Source of the DNA: Anaerococcus vaginimassiliensis
Lineage (GTDB): Bacteria; Bacillota; Clostridia; Tissierellales; Peptoniphilaceae
Direction of reading: 5' to 3'
Length of the DNA stretch: 64,000 nucleotides
NCBI RefSeq assembly: GCF_900626155.1
Contig: NZ_LR130844.1
Coordinates: 1,508,880 to 1,572,879, forward strand
Shown here: positions 54,030 through 62,234 of the stretch, one piece after another
Layout of the letters: each line of letters opens with the position of its first letter
Numbering within the stretch: position 1 is the first letter of the stretch
Program-made: the position numbers and the translations under genes
Notes under the pieces: generated by a model
The model's input: only the letters and a program-made list of their open reading frames with translations
What the model was told of the DNA's origin: nothing
Database searches by the model: none

Positions 54030-54977
54030 TCAATCCTCCTTTATTTTTTCAAAAATTTTATTTTTGCTTTTATCACCTTGAACAATTTCATTGTCATTCA
54101 TATATTTAACAATCTCATCTCTTATTAACCACCAAGACGTATCCCAATTACAAAACAAAGTCTCTTCTTTTGGAGCACGCCCAACAAGTCTAGCTATTGC
54201 AACATCCTTATCCAAATGTCTTAGAAACTCAATTACATTTCTCTGATATTCTTCCTTGCTAATCATCTTTATTTCATTGTTTAAATACATATTAGCAAGT
54301 TTTGTATCTTTAACTATAAATAATGAATGCATCTTAACTTCTTTGACAGATAGGGCGTTTATAACCCTTGCACTTTCTATCACATCCCTGATATCATCCC
54401 AAGGAAGTGATAAGATGACATGTGTGCACACTCTTATATTAAATTCTTTAAGTAGACTTACAGCTTTTATAAAATCAGCTAGAGATTCACCTCTGTTTAA
54501 GATATCTAGCGTTTTATAATTAGCAGTCTGCAAACCAAGTTCAAATGTAATATCTATGCCTGTTTTTTCTCTAAATTCATTTAGAAAAACTAACTTATCA
54601 TAAGTCACACAATCACTTCTAGTTGAAACAGCGATAGCAACTATATAGTCCTTGTTGCAAGCATTTATTACTTCTTTAAACTCACTAAGTGGCATGTAAG
54701 TATTTGAAAAATTTTGAAAGTAAGCTATGAATTTGTTCGCTTTATATCTACTACCTATATAATCTTTGTTACTACTTAACTGTTCCTCTACAGTCATACT
54801 TGTTGGAAGATTCTCAAATGAACCTCCTGCCTCTGAACAGAAGATACAACCACCAACTCCACAAGATCCATCTCTATTTGGACAAGTTAGTGATAGTTTT
54901 ATAGGCAGTTTATATACTTTTTCTCCGTAAGTATCTTTATAATACTCACTGACTGAATAATAAGGTATATTATTCAT
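54030..54977 (-). CDS. TIGR01212-type radical SAM protein (YtqA-like)
   Basis: Radical SAM enzyme of 315 aa. Cluster motif PNRDGSCGVGGCIFCSEAGG with the CxxxxxxCxxC-like spacing (Cys then Cys-x-x-Cys) of this family; later, SDCVTYDKL and LGLQTANYKTLDILNRG. Family function is not firmly established (tRNA modification is suspected). It overlaps the DUF1292 gene by 8 bases. Confidence 0.88.
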   Translation of the reverse strand: MNNIPYYSVSEYYKDTYGEKVYKLPIKLSLTCPNRDGSCGVGGCIFCSEAGGSFENLPTSMTVEEQLSSNKDYIGSRYKANKFIAYFQNFSNTYMPLSEFKEVINACNKDYIVAIAVSTRSDCVTYDKLVFLNEFREKTGIDITFELGLQTANYKTLDILNRGESLADFIKAVSLLKEFNIRVCTHVILSLPWDDIRDVIESARVINALSVKEVKMHSLFIVKDTKLANMYLNNEIKMISKEEYQRNVIEFLRHLDKDVAIARLVGRAPKEETLFCNWDTSWWLIRDEIVKYMNDNEIVQGDKSKNKIFEKIKED

Positions 54978-55326
54978 CTATCATTTCGTCTTCGTCCATA
55001 TCACTTTCATAATCATCAACTAGATTATCGAGGGCTTCTTCGTCCCAATAGTGACTAAATATATGGAAAACTTCGTCTAGTTCTTCTTCATCATCTATTA
55101 TTTCTAAATTGATATCGTCGTTGTCAAAGGAATCATTGTAGTAAAATAAGTAAATTTGTGAACTATCGCTAGACAACAAGGCAACGTAGTCTGTTTCATC
55201 AACTGTGAATATATCAACTAAATAACATTGATCTGTGTTTTCATCAAATCCTATTTCAATGATGGCCTTGCCTTGGTTCTTACCAAATTCTACTTCATGA
55301 CCATGTAGATTGAATTTTTCTGTCAT
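54970..55326 (-). CDS. DUF1292 family protein (second copy)
   Basis: A 118-aa acidic protein with the DUF1292 core (IEIGFDENTDQCYLVDIFTVDETDYVALL) and an added acidic tail (ESDMDEDEMIDE). Longer than the copy at 15122-15364. Role unknown; it precedes the radical SAM gene. Confidence 0.85.
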   Translation of the reverse strand: MTEKFNLHGHEVEFGKNQGKAIIEIGFDENTDQCYLVDIFTVDETDYVALLSSDSSQIYLFYYNDSFDNDDINLEIIDDEEELDEVFHIFSHYWDEEALDNLVDDYESDMDEDEMIDE

Positions 55327-55340
55327 AGTCTCTCCTAACT

Positions 55341-56711
55341 TTAATAAATTTTATTAAGTACTTTTTCAAGTAAATTTACAACTAAAAATAAGTCTTCAAC
55401 ACTTGAATAATATACATTATCTGCTTTCTTATATTTTACCCCAATTGATATGATTTTCACATTTAAGTCATTGAATATAATACTACTGTCTAGCGAATAT
55501 TGGGTCTTTACAACATTTAATTCATCATTATTTATTTCACTATAAGCCGTTTTGAAAACGTCAGTCAAATAAGTATCTTTATTTTTCCATTTATCAATAT
55601 GGAATTTCTCATTTAAAATAGAATTAGATATTGAAGAGGCGACATTTATTCTTTCAATCATAGAATTCATACTGTCTTCTGATAAAGATCTGAGTACTAT
55701 AATTAAATTAACATGATTTTTAAGACTTCTAGCTGCCGCAAGATTACTTGAGCTAATAGTTTTATCATCAATTGAGTTTACAAAAAAGCTTCCCATTGGA
55801 ATCAATTCAATAAATGATGCTAGATAATTAAACGATTCTTTGGTTATAGGATCTTTTTTCTTTGTATCTATTTTAGTTAGACTGAGTTTCATATCAGGCT
55901 CATACTTTAAGTTCTTTTCTAAACTCTCATTTTTAACTATCTCAAATATATTTAATAGATCCGCTTCATATTGTCTATCAACTACGAAATCTATATAAGA
56001 CGTCGAAGGTATATACTCATATCTTTCACCGCCAACTAAAGAAACTATATCTATGTCTACTTTAGCTTTTATTTTTCTAATAATAGTTACCAAAAGCTTA
56101 ATTGAATTTAATTTTACTTTATCTGACTCTTCTCCAGCATGTCCTCCACTTAAATCATGCAAGCTAATCCTGTAGCTACCAAATTCATATGCCGGTTTAA
56201 ATCTTTCAACCTTTACTTGATTTAAGAAAAGTTTCAATGATGAAAACTCATCTGCTATGCAATTTGCTTGTCTTAAATTAAAGTTTATTACATTATCAGT
56301 CCTAAGTATATTAGCTACTGCATTGTATTTCATATCACACATGTCAATGTTGTTATGAGTTATAAGAACATCAAAGCTCTCATGGCTAAAATCTAATAAA
56401 TAACAAATTAGAATGGATGAAATTATCAGGTTTATACTATATTCAGATTTTATTATTTCTTTATCATAATCTTCTATCGAAAAAGATAAGTTGTTTTTAT
56501 TATAATCTATGTTTAAATGCAAGAGAGCCTTGGGTTTCTCGCCTTTTTTTATATAATAGCTATCATCAACATTAACAATATCAAGCTTTAAATCTCTTGC
56601 GGTATCTAATATTAAAGTCTCTATTAAATTACTGGATTTATTATTAGTATATTTTTCAGTGAGACCTTTTACATATTCGCTTAGATTATCTTTATCTGTT
56701 ACATAATCCAT
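55341..56711 (-). CDS. PepD-like (M20C) pseudopeptidase
   Basis: A 456-aa protein with the architecture of M20C dipeptidase PepD. Conserved non-catalytic marks: LSGGHAGEESDKVKLN (family GGHSG, about 188-204), LVGGERYEYIP (family LVGGxxxNAIP), SSSNLA and ISIGVKYKKADN. The zinc ligands are gone: the HLD motif is HLN (65-67), the ADNG, DEE and LDSE motifs have no match, and the C-terminal HAGLECG histidine is missing. It is therefore unlikely to be an active peptidase. It may be a structural or regulatory relative. Nine bases after the parvulin gene's neighbour. Confidence 0.72.
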   Translation of the reverse strand: MDYVTDKDNLSEYVKGLTEKYTNNKSSNLIETLILDTARDLKLDIVNVDDSYYIKKGEKPKALLHLNIDYNKNNLSFSIEDYDKEIIKSEYSINLIISSILICYLLDFSHESFDVLITHNNIDMCDMKYNAVANILRTDNVINFNLRQANCIADEFSSLKLFLNQVKVERFKPAYEFGSYRISLHDLSGGHAGEESDKVKLNSIKLLVTIIRKIKAKVDIDIVSLVGGERYEYIPSTSYIDFVVDRQYEADLLNIFEIVKNESLEKNLKYEPDMKLSLTKIDTKKKDPITKESFNYLASFIELIPMGSFFVNSIDDKTISSSNLAAARSLKNHVNLIIVLRSLSEDSMNSMIERINVASSISNSILNEKFHIDKWKNKDTYLTDVFKTAYSEINNDELNVVKTQYSLDSSIIFNDLNVKIISIGVKYKKADNVYYSSVEDLFLVVNLLEKVLNKIY

Positions 56712-56719
56712 AGCTTATC

Positions 56720-57466
56720 CTAGTAATATTTCTTTACTTCAATATCCTTTTTAATTTCGTCAAGCTTGTTTAGATAAGCCTCTTGTCTTTTAATCATTAA
56801 AACTCTTTGTTTAACTTGATCTTTAATTTCATCATATGAAGGAGTCTCGACATTTTCTATATTTTCGAGTTTAATCAAGTGATATCCGAACTGAGACTTA
56901 ACAGGATCTGATATTTGACCGACTTCTATAGAATCTAAACCTTCTTGGAATTCTTTTACCATTACACCCTTAGGGAATTTACCTAGTGATCCTCCATTAT
57001 CCTTAGATGGATCTATGGAATATTTCTTGGCTGCTTCAGAAAATTCTAGACCTTCGTCTATTTCTTTTTTGATTTTATTAGCTTCATCTAAATCTTTAAC
57101 TAAAATATGGGATGCTTCATATAATAAAGGTGGATTCAAATTCTCTTTGTTTTTTTCATAATAAGCTTTTATTTCACTATCATCTAACTTAATTTCTTCA
57201 AAAATCTTGTGCATAGCATAATTCTTAAGCATATTATCTTTTACAGCTTCTAGCTCTTTCACAAAGTCTGTTTCTTCGTCAAGTTTCTTATCTACAGCAT
57301 CTTTTAAAAGAATTTCTTGATTTACAATTTCATCGCAAAGAACTTTTATACCTTCTTCATTATTAAATCTTTGGCCATCTTCCATATTTGTCATTAGTTT
57401 ATAAACATCTTGTGTATAAATTTTCTTGCCGTTTACTTCTGCTAGCAGTTTGTTATTTTCTGTCAT
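56720..57466 (-). CDS. Parvulin-type peptidyl-prolyl isomerase, cytoplasmic
   Basis: A protein of 248 aa. N-terminal SurA/PrsA-like helical part (LLAEVNGKKIYTQDVYKLM) then a parvulin domain (EASHILVKDLDEANKIKKEI, FSEAAKKYSIDPSKDNGGSLGKFPKG, and QFGYHLIKLE). Unlike PrsA it has no signal peptide or lipobox, so it stays in the cytosol. It overlaps the CvfB gene by 14 bases. Confidence 0.9.
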   Translation of the reverse strand: MTENNKLLAEVNGKKIYTQDVYKLMTNMEDGQRFNNEEGIKVLCDEIVNQEILLKDAVDKKLDEETDFVKELEAVKDNMLKNYAMHKIFEEIKLDDSEIKAYYEKNKENLNPPLLYEASHILVKDLDEANKIKKEIDEGLEFSEAAKKYSIDPSKDNGGSLGKFPKGVMVKEFQEGLDSIEVGQISDPVKSQFGYHLIKLENIENVETPSYDEIKDQVKQRVLMIKRQEAYLNKLDEIKKDIEVKKYY

Positions 57467-58274
57467 TCTTACCTTCTTTCAATTCTATTCTATTATTATA
57501 TATAACAATATCGTTATTTTTATAAAGTCTACCGATAGCTCTCTTGTATGCAGATTTGCTCATGTTAAATATTTTAAATATCTTATCAGGGGAAGATCTA
57601 TCAGAAAGATAAACAACACCATCATTTTCATATAAATAATCTAGTATCCTATCACTATCAGCATCCATTTGTATATGAGCTCTTTGTCTTAAGGATAGTT
57701 CAATTTTTCCGTCTGATTTAACTTCTTTAACCCTTGCTTCAATGAGTTCACCTTCAATATGAACACCTCTTAGCTCATGGATTCTTAAAAGAGAATCATA
57801 CTTATTATCTATTGCTATAAATGCTCCAATTGCCTTATTTATGGAATATATTCTTCCACTAACCTCATCATTTTCTTTGTATTCATGATCATTTGATAAT
57901 AGATCTCTAATTTTTGAACTTAGATATACATACCCGGCATTATTTTCTTTTATTACTACAGGATATGTCATATCCATTAGAACCTTATATGTTCTTTCTT
58001 CAAAAGGCATAAATAAATTTCTATTATCACTAATTTTAAAATAAACACCTTTTTTATCAATATCAACTGCTGTCAATGACTCAATGCTTCCAACTTCATA
58101 GGGAAAATCTATACTAGCCCTAAGAACTTGATTTCTATCATGATATAAGACCGCATCAACTTTATCACCAATTTTTTTATCTTTGACAAGGACTTTGTCA
58201 ATAACAGCATCCCCCATCTTTGTTTTCAGATAAGCTTTATTTTTATTAAATCTTTTTATACTAAACTCTTTAAT
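57453..58274 (-). CDS. cvfB: CvfB/YitL-like S1-domain RNA-binding protein, probable AUU start
   Basis: S1-domain protein with a C-terminal winged helix (FKIFNMSKSAYKRAIGRLYK), like staphylococcal CvfB, which controls virulence mRNA. The first in-frame ATG (58217) would cut into the first S1-like domain. The frame is open back to a stop at 58284, and the residues before ATG (KEFSIKRFNKNKAYLKTK) align with the first strands of family members. The only plausible start is an ATT at 58272-58274, six bases after AGGAG (58281-58285). This gives 273 aa rather than 254. Non-ATG start is inferred. Confidence 0.78.
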   Translation of the reverse strand: MKEFSIKRFNKNKAYLKTKMGDAVIDKVLVKDKKIGDKVDAVLYHDRNQVLRASIDFPYEVGSIESLTAVDIDKKGVYFKISDNRNLFMPFEERTYKVLMDMTYPVVIKENNAGYVYLSSKIRDLLSNDHEYKENDEVSGRIYSINKAIGAFIAIDNKYDSLLRIHELRGVHIEGELIEARVKEVKSDGKIELSLRQRAHIQMDADSDRILDYLYENDGVVYLSDRSSPDKIFKIFNMSKSAYKRAIGRLYKNNDIVIYNNRIELKEGKNDRK

Positions 58275-58283
58275 TTTTTTCTC

Positions 58284-59129
58284 CTAATTCTCACTAAATT
58301 GGTCAAAGGTAAATCCTTCTCCCAATACTTCTGATACTTGATATGTGAATATAAACGCTTTTTTATCAACATTTATAATTTCTTCTCTAATTTTCGGATA
58401 CATTCTAAACGGTGTAACAGTCATAACAACTTTTTTGTCATCATAAGAATATCCTCCCTCGGCCTTTAGCAAGGTGACACCTTTTTTATGTTTAGAAATT
58501 ATTAATTTATTTATTTCTTCATATTTATCAGATATGACTAGTATAGCTATTTTTCTACCAAAACCTTGGATAAAGTAATCGATACCTATCGATTGAATCA
58601 TAATCGTCAAAACAGCATATAGACCTAATTCTACTCCAAAAACAATCATTGATGAAATTACAACTACAAAATCAGCTAAAAACATCGATATATGTATTGG
58701 TATTCCTGTAAGTTTATTTAATACAGAAGCTATAAGATCTGTTCCGCCTGTAGATGAACCGTTATAGAAAACTATAGCCAATCCTAAACTCATTGTTATC
58801 GCACCAAATATAATATTGATTATTTTATCATTAGTTAAAATAACATTAGGAAAAACTCTCTCGAAGATAATTATAAACACGGATAAAATTAAGGAGGCAA
58901 ATATGGATTTTTTAGCAAAATCAAACCCTAAAATTACAACACCCAAAGACATTATAAGGACGTTTAAAACTGCATTTGCAACACCTACCGAAAGCACTGG
59001 AAAGATATTTGATAGGACTACAGAAAATCCAGATACACCACCTGCTGCTATATCATGCTGTATCAAGAAAAAATATAAACCAGCAGAAATTAAAAAGGAT
59101 CCGAAAAAAATCCATATATATTTCTTCAT
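58284..59129 (-). CDS. YitT family membrane protein (DUF2179 tail)
   Basis: A 281-aa protein with five or six membrane helices (residues about 5-175) then a cytosolic DUF2179 domain (about 200-280, KGVTLLKAEGGYSYDDKKVVMTVTPFR). GSSTGGTDLIASVLNKLTGI is the family signature. Substrate unknown. Promoter not clear; TGGAGG precedes the ATG. Its stop overlaps the Shine-Dalgarno of cvfB. Confidence 0.92.
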   Translation of the reverse strand: MKKYIWIFFGSFLISAGLYFFLIQHDIAAGGVSGFSVVLSNIFPVLSVGVANAVLNVLIMSLGVVILGFDFAKKSIFASLILSVFIIIFERVFPNVILTNDKIINIIFGAITMSLGLAIVFYNGSSTGGTDLIASVLNKLTGIPIHISMFLADFVVVISSMIVFGVELGLYAVLTIMIQSIGIDYFIQGFGRKIAILVISDKYEEINKLIISKHKKGVTLLKAEGGYSYDDKKVVMTVTPFRMYPKIREEIINVDKKAFIFTYQVSEVLGEGFTFDQFSEN

Positions 59130-59196
59130 TTTATTCCTCCACTATCTATAGTAAAATGTTATCATAAATTAACTAGATATTCAATTTTAATAATAT

Positions 59197-59227
59197 AAAA
59201 AGATGCCTAAGGAATCCTTAAGCATCT
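59197..59227 (-). terminator. Terminator of the ptsI/APH-like unit
   Basis: AGATGC-TAAGGA pairs with TCCTTA-GCATCT (59201-59227, one mismatch), followed by TTTTTAT on the minus strand, just after the pseudokinase stop. Confidence 0.85.
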
Positions 59228-59233
59228 TTCGTA

Positions 59234-60130
59234 CTATTGAGCCCAGCTAGGTATCAATTGATTAAAGTTATCATACATCTGCATGATAGCATCAATTTCA
59301 TTTTCTTCTAGATTATGATCCTTTTCATGATCCTTCAAAACCTTATTGTAAAGTAAAATATAAGCTTGATATAAGCTTAAAAGTCTATAAAACTTTCTAG
59401 TTGGCTTATTATAATCAAAATATCCTTCTAGTACGCCTCTAGCAAAATCCGGATATTTTATTGCTAACTTATTTATATCTACAAAATCAAATACTCCATC
59501 TCCGTATATAATCTCTTTTACGGCTCTCAAATCGAGTTTATTTTCATCATATACTCTGATATTTTTTTCATTTATCTTGCCATAGATAAGATTTATTGGT
59601 GTATTTTTTGTAAGATGAATATTAGCTTCAATATAATCTATTAGGATATAGTCAGAATCTCCTATATTTTCAGATAAGCCATGGATATAGAAAAGATAGT
59701 TAGCTTTAGTTAAAAATTTCTTCTCCCAATCTACTGGTTCAGTTATTCTAGTTTGGTGTATATTTTTTAATATCTTACCAAAGCTTTCACCTATCCTAAA
59801 AGAATTTTCACAATTTGCTTTATCTAAAAACTCTTCTAACGATATTTCTTTTCTATATTCAAAAATTTTATAAGACTTATTTATATCTGGTAGTATCCCC
59901 TCTTCATAAATTAATAGAGGATCTAGACCAATTTTATCCAGACGATCTTGGATAAATTTCTCATTTGATATATTCTCATGATCATCCATATCATATAGTG
60001 ACACAACATAATAATTTTCGTCAGTTGTTGTAACTTTTAATTTATTTTTAGAAATTTTTTCAACAGTTTTAATAATTTCTTTGTTAGAAAAAAAATCTGT
60101 ATGTTTTAGGAAACCATAATCATCTTTCAT
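59234..60130 (-). CDS. APH-fold protein with degenerate catalytic loop
   Basis: A 298-aa protein with the layout of aminoglycoside/choline phosphotransferases: N-lobe, then RIGESFGKILKNIHQT (about 112-127), then LIYGKINEKN (181-190) where the family has a catalytic LIHGDLxxxN, and DGVFDFVDI for the metal site. The catalytic aspartate is replaced by lysine, so kinase activity is doubtful. It starts 2 bases after ptsI, which ties it to sugar uptake. Its role is unknown; a regulatory pseudokinase is a guess. Confidence 0.7.
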   Translation of the reverse strand: MKDDYGFLKHTDFFSNKEIIKTVEKISKNKLKVTTTDENYYVVSLYDMDDHENISNEKFIQDRLDKIGLDPLLIYEEGILPDINKSYKIFEYRKEISLEEFLDKANCENSFRIGESFGKILKNIHQTRITEPVDWEKKFLTKANYLFYIHGLSENIGDSDYILIDYIEANIHLTKNTPINLIYGKINEKNIRVYDENKLDLRAVKEIIYGDGVFDFVDINKLAIKYPDFARGVLEGYFDYNKPTRKFYRLLSLYQAYILLYNKVLKDHEKDHNLEENEIDAIMQMYDNFNQLIPSWAQ

Positions 60131-60131
60131 T

Positions 60132-61835
60132 TTATTTATGCTCTTTTACAAGACTTTCTACTTCTTCAGTCGATTCGCAATCTATTGCTTTAGCAGCAAA
60201 TTCAGATTCTTTATTTTGATCTGAGTTTATAATTGTATCTTTGATTTCTGCAATTTTAGCAGATGAACCAGAAAACTCATCTAAACCTAATCCCAATAAT
60301 AGCTTAGTAGCTTCTGTATCTGAAGCAAAGGCTCCACACATACCTGTCCATTTGCCAGCTTCATGAGAAATATCAATAATATGTTTGATTGCTCTAAGGA
60401 CAGCAGGGTTGTAATTTGAATATAAATCAGCTATATTTTCATTTCCTCTATCTACTGCCAAAGTATATTGAGTTAAGTCATTTGTTCCTATAGAGAAGAA
60501 GTCAGCGTATTTGATAAACTTGTCTGCCATGATTATTGAAGCAGAAGTTTCTACCATTATTCCGACATCGAGATCTTTATTGTAAGATATGCCTTCTTGG
60601 TCAAGCTCTTTTTTAATCTCTTCGATCATGTTTCTAGCTTCTTTAAGCTCATTTATATTTACTACAAATGGAATCATTATTTTTAGATTACCAAAAGCAG
60701 ACGCTCTAACCAAAGCTCTAAGTTGATCTTTAAACATTTCTTTTTTATCTAAGCAAAGTCTAATAGCTCTGTATCCTAAAAATGGATTTTCTTCTTTAGG
60801 GAAATCAAAGTAATCAAGACCCTTATCTCCACCAATATCAAGAGTTCTAATAATTAGCGGTTTATCTCCAAGCATTTGTGTGGCTTCTTTATATACTTCG
60901 AATTGTTTTTCTTCGCTAGGAAATTCCGAACTTTGCATATATAAAAATTCAGTTCTAAATAATCCTACCCCATCACAACCATTTTCTATGGCAATTTTAA
61001 GGTCTTCTAAGTTACCAATATTAGCTGAAACTTCTATTTTCTTTCCATCTTTTGTAACAGCTTCTTTATCTTTTATTAGTTTAAGTCTTTCTTTCTTTTC
61101 TTTTTGTTCCTTGATTAGGGCAGTGTAATTGTCAATCTCTTCTTGGCTAGGATTTACAATTAATAAACCTTCATTTCCGTCAAGAATAGCTTTTTCTCCA
61201 CCTTTGATTTTTGTAGAAATATCTCCAATACCAACAAGCGCAGGCATATCAAGGGTTTGAGCTATTATTGATGTGTGGCTAGTTTTACCACCTAGATCTG
61301 TTGCAAACCCAACTACGGCTTCTTTGTCCATATTTGAAGTATCTGATGGAGTCAATTCTTTTGAAATAACAATACTATTTTTATCAAGGTGAGCTAAATC
61401 TTTTGGTGTGATTTTCTTTAGCTTATACATTACTTGTAAGCCAATATCTTTATAATCGCTTGCACGCTCTCTAAGATAATCATCATCGATTTGACTCATT
61501 ATCTCAACCATTTCTTTGATTGTTTCATCCAAAGCTAATTCAGAATTTTTAAGTTCATTTTTTATTTTTGATTCTATTGTATCTGTAAAATATGGGTCAG
61601 ACAATAATTCAGTGTGAGCAGCTGCTATATTTTTTTGAGCTTCGCTTGCTCCTTCATTATTTGAAAGTTGGTCTATATAGGCATTTATAGAATCTTTTAC
61701 CTTCTTAAACTCATCATCTGCTTCTTCTTCCCTTATTTTCCTATCATCAACTACTACTTCTTCTCTAGAAAATAGATATAAATTACCAATGGCAAGTCCT
61801 CCACTAGCTTTTATTCCTTCATATCTTTCAGTCAT
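60132..61835 (-). CDS. ptsI: Phosphoenolpyruvate-protein phosphotransferase (Enzyme I)
   Basis: PTS enzyme of 567 aa. Takes phosphate from PEP on His187 (GGKTSHTSIIAQ) and gives it to HPr. PEP site with GVGLFRTEFLYM, KIMIPFVVNINEL, FFSIGTNDLTQYTLAVDRGN and CGAFASD. AAGGAG precedes the ATG. Upstream is a terminator after ptsH, so ptsI depends on partial read-through. Confidence 0.97.
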   Translation of the reverse strand: MTERYEGIKASGGLAIGNLYLFSREEVVVDDRKIREEEADDEFKKVKDSINAYIDQLSNNEGASEAQKNIAAAHTELLSDPYFTDTIESKIKNELKNSELALDETIKEMVEIMSQIDDDYLRERASDYKDIGLQVMYKLKKITPKDLAHLDKNSIVISKELTPSDTSNMDKEAVVGFATDLGGKTSHTSIIAQTLDMPALVGIGDISTKIKGGEKAILDGNEGLLIVNPSQEEIDNYTALIKEQKEKKERLKLIKDKEAVTKDGKKIEVSANIGNLEDLKIAIENGCDGVGLFRTEFLYMQSSEFPSEEKQFEVYKEATQMLGDKPLIIRTLDIGGDKGLDYFDFPKEENPFLGYRAIRLCLDKKEMFKDQLRALVRASAFGNLKIMIPFVVNINELKEARNMIEEIKKELDQEGISYNKDLDVGIMVETSASIIMADKFIKYADFFSIGTNDLTQYTLAVDRGNENIADLYSNYNPAVLRAIKHIIDISHEAGKWTGMCGAFASDTEATKLLLGLGLDEFSGSSAKIAEIKDTIINSDQNKESEFAAKAIDCESTEEVESLVKEHK

Positions 61836-61854
61836 TATTAATTACTCCTTATTT

Positions 61855-61882
61855 TAAAAAAAGGATACTGTTAAGTATCCTT
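61855..61882 (-). terminator. Terminator/attenuator between ptsH and ptsI
   Basis: AAGGATAC (61861-61868) pairs with GTATCCTT over a 6-base loop, followed by a run of seven T residues on the minus strand. The ptsI ribosome binding site starts eight bases later. Confidence 0.88.
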
Positions 61883-61895
61883 CTATTCAATCGTA

Positions 61896-62156
61896 TTATT
61901 CAGATAAGTTATTGACAAATTCAACAAGTTCATCTGCAAATTTTTCTTCATCTTCACCTTCAACAACTAAAGTTATTTCAGTTCCTTTAGCTATTCCTAG
62001 GCTCATTACGTTGAAGATTGATTTAGCATTTGCTTCTTTGCCGTCTTTTATTATCTTAACCTCACCTGGGTAATTTTTAACGAATTGTACTAATGATGCA
62101 GCTGGTCTTGCGTGTAGGCCAGTTTCATTAGCTACTACTACTTTTCTTTCTGCCAT
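61896..62156 (-). CDS. ptsH: Phosphocarrier protein HPr
   Basis: PTS carrier of 86 aa. His15 (TGLHARPA) takes phosphate from Enzyme I; Ser46 (AKSIFNVMSLG) is the site of HPr kinase, giving P-Ser-HPr that joins CcpA in catabolite control. With the ATG at 62156 both residues fall at their standard numbers, and GGAGG lies 7 bases away; the ATG at 62162 is too close. The CcpA-like gene ends just upstream. Confidence 0.97.
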   Translation of the reverse strand: MAERKVVVANETGLHARPAASLVQFVKNYPGEVKIIKDGKEANAKSIFNVMSLGIAKGTEITLVVEGEDEEKFADELVEFVNNLSE

Positions 62157-62188
62157 ATTCATGCCTCCTATTTTATTCTTATACTATT

Positions 62189-62216
62189 ATTTTACTATAT
62201 TTTTATAAATAAACAA
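62189..62216 (-). promoter_or_regulatory. Possible promoter of ptsH
   Basis: TTGTTT (62211-62216), 16 bases, TAAAAT (62189-62194) on the minus strand. No cre-like operator is visible here. Confidence 0.45.
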
Positions 62217-62234
62217 TAAGCTCTTAGCCTGCTA

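Noticed and set aside
62160-62234. cre site for CcpA near ptsH
   Set aside because: No match to the cre consensus (TGnAAnCGnTnnCA) in the gap.
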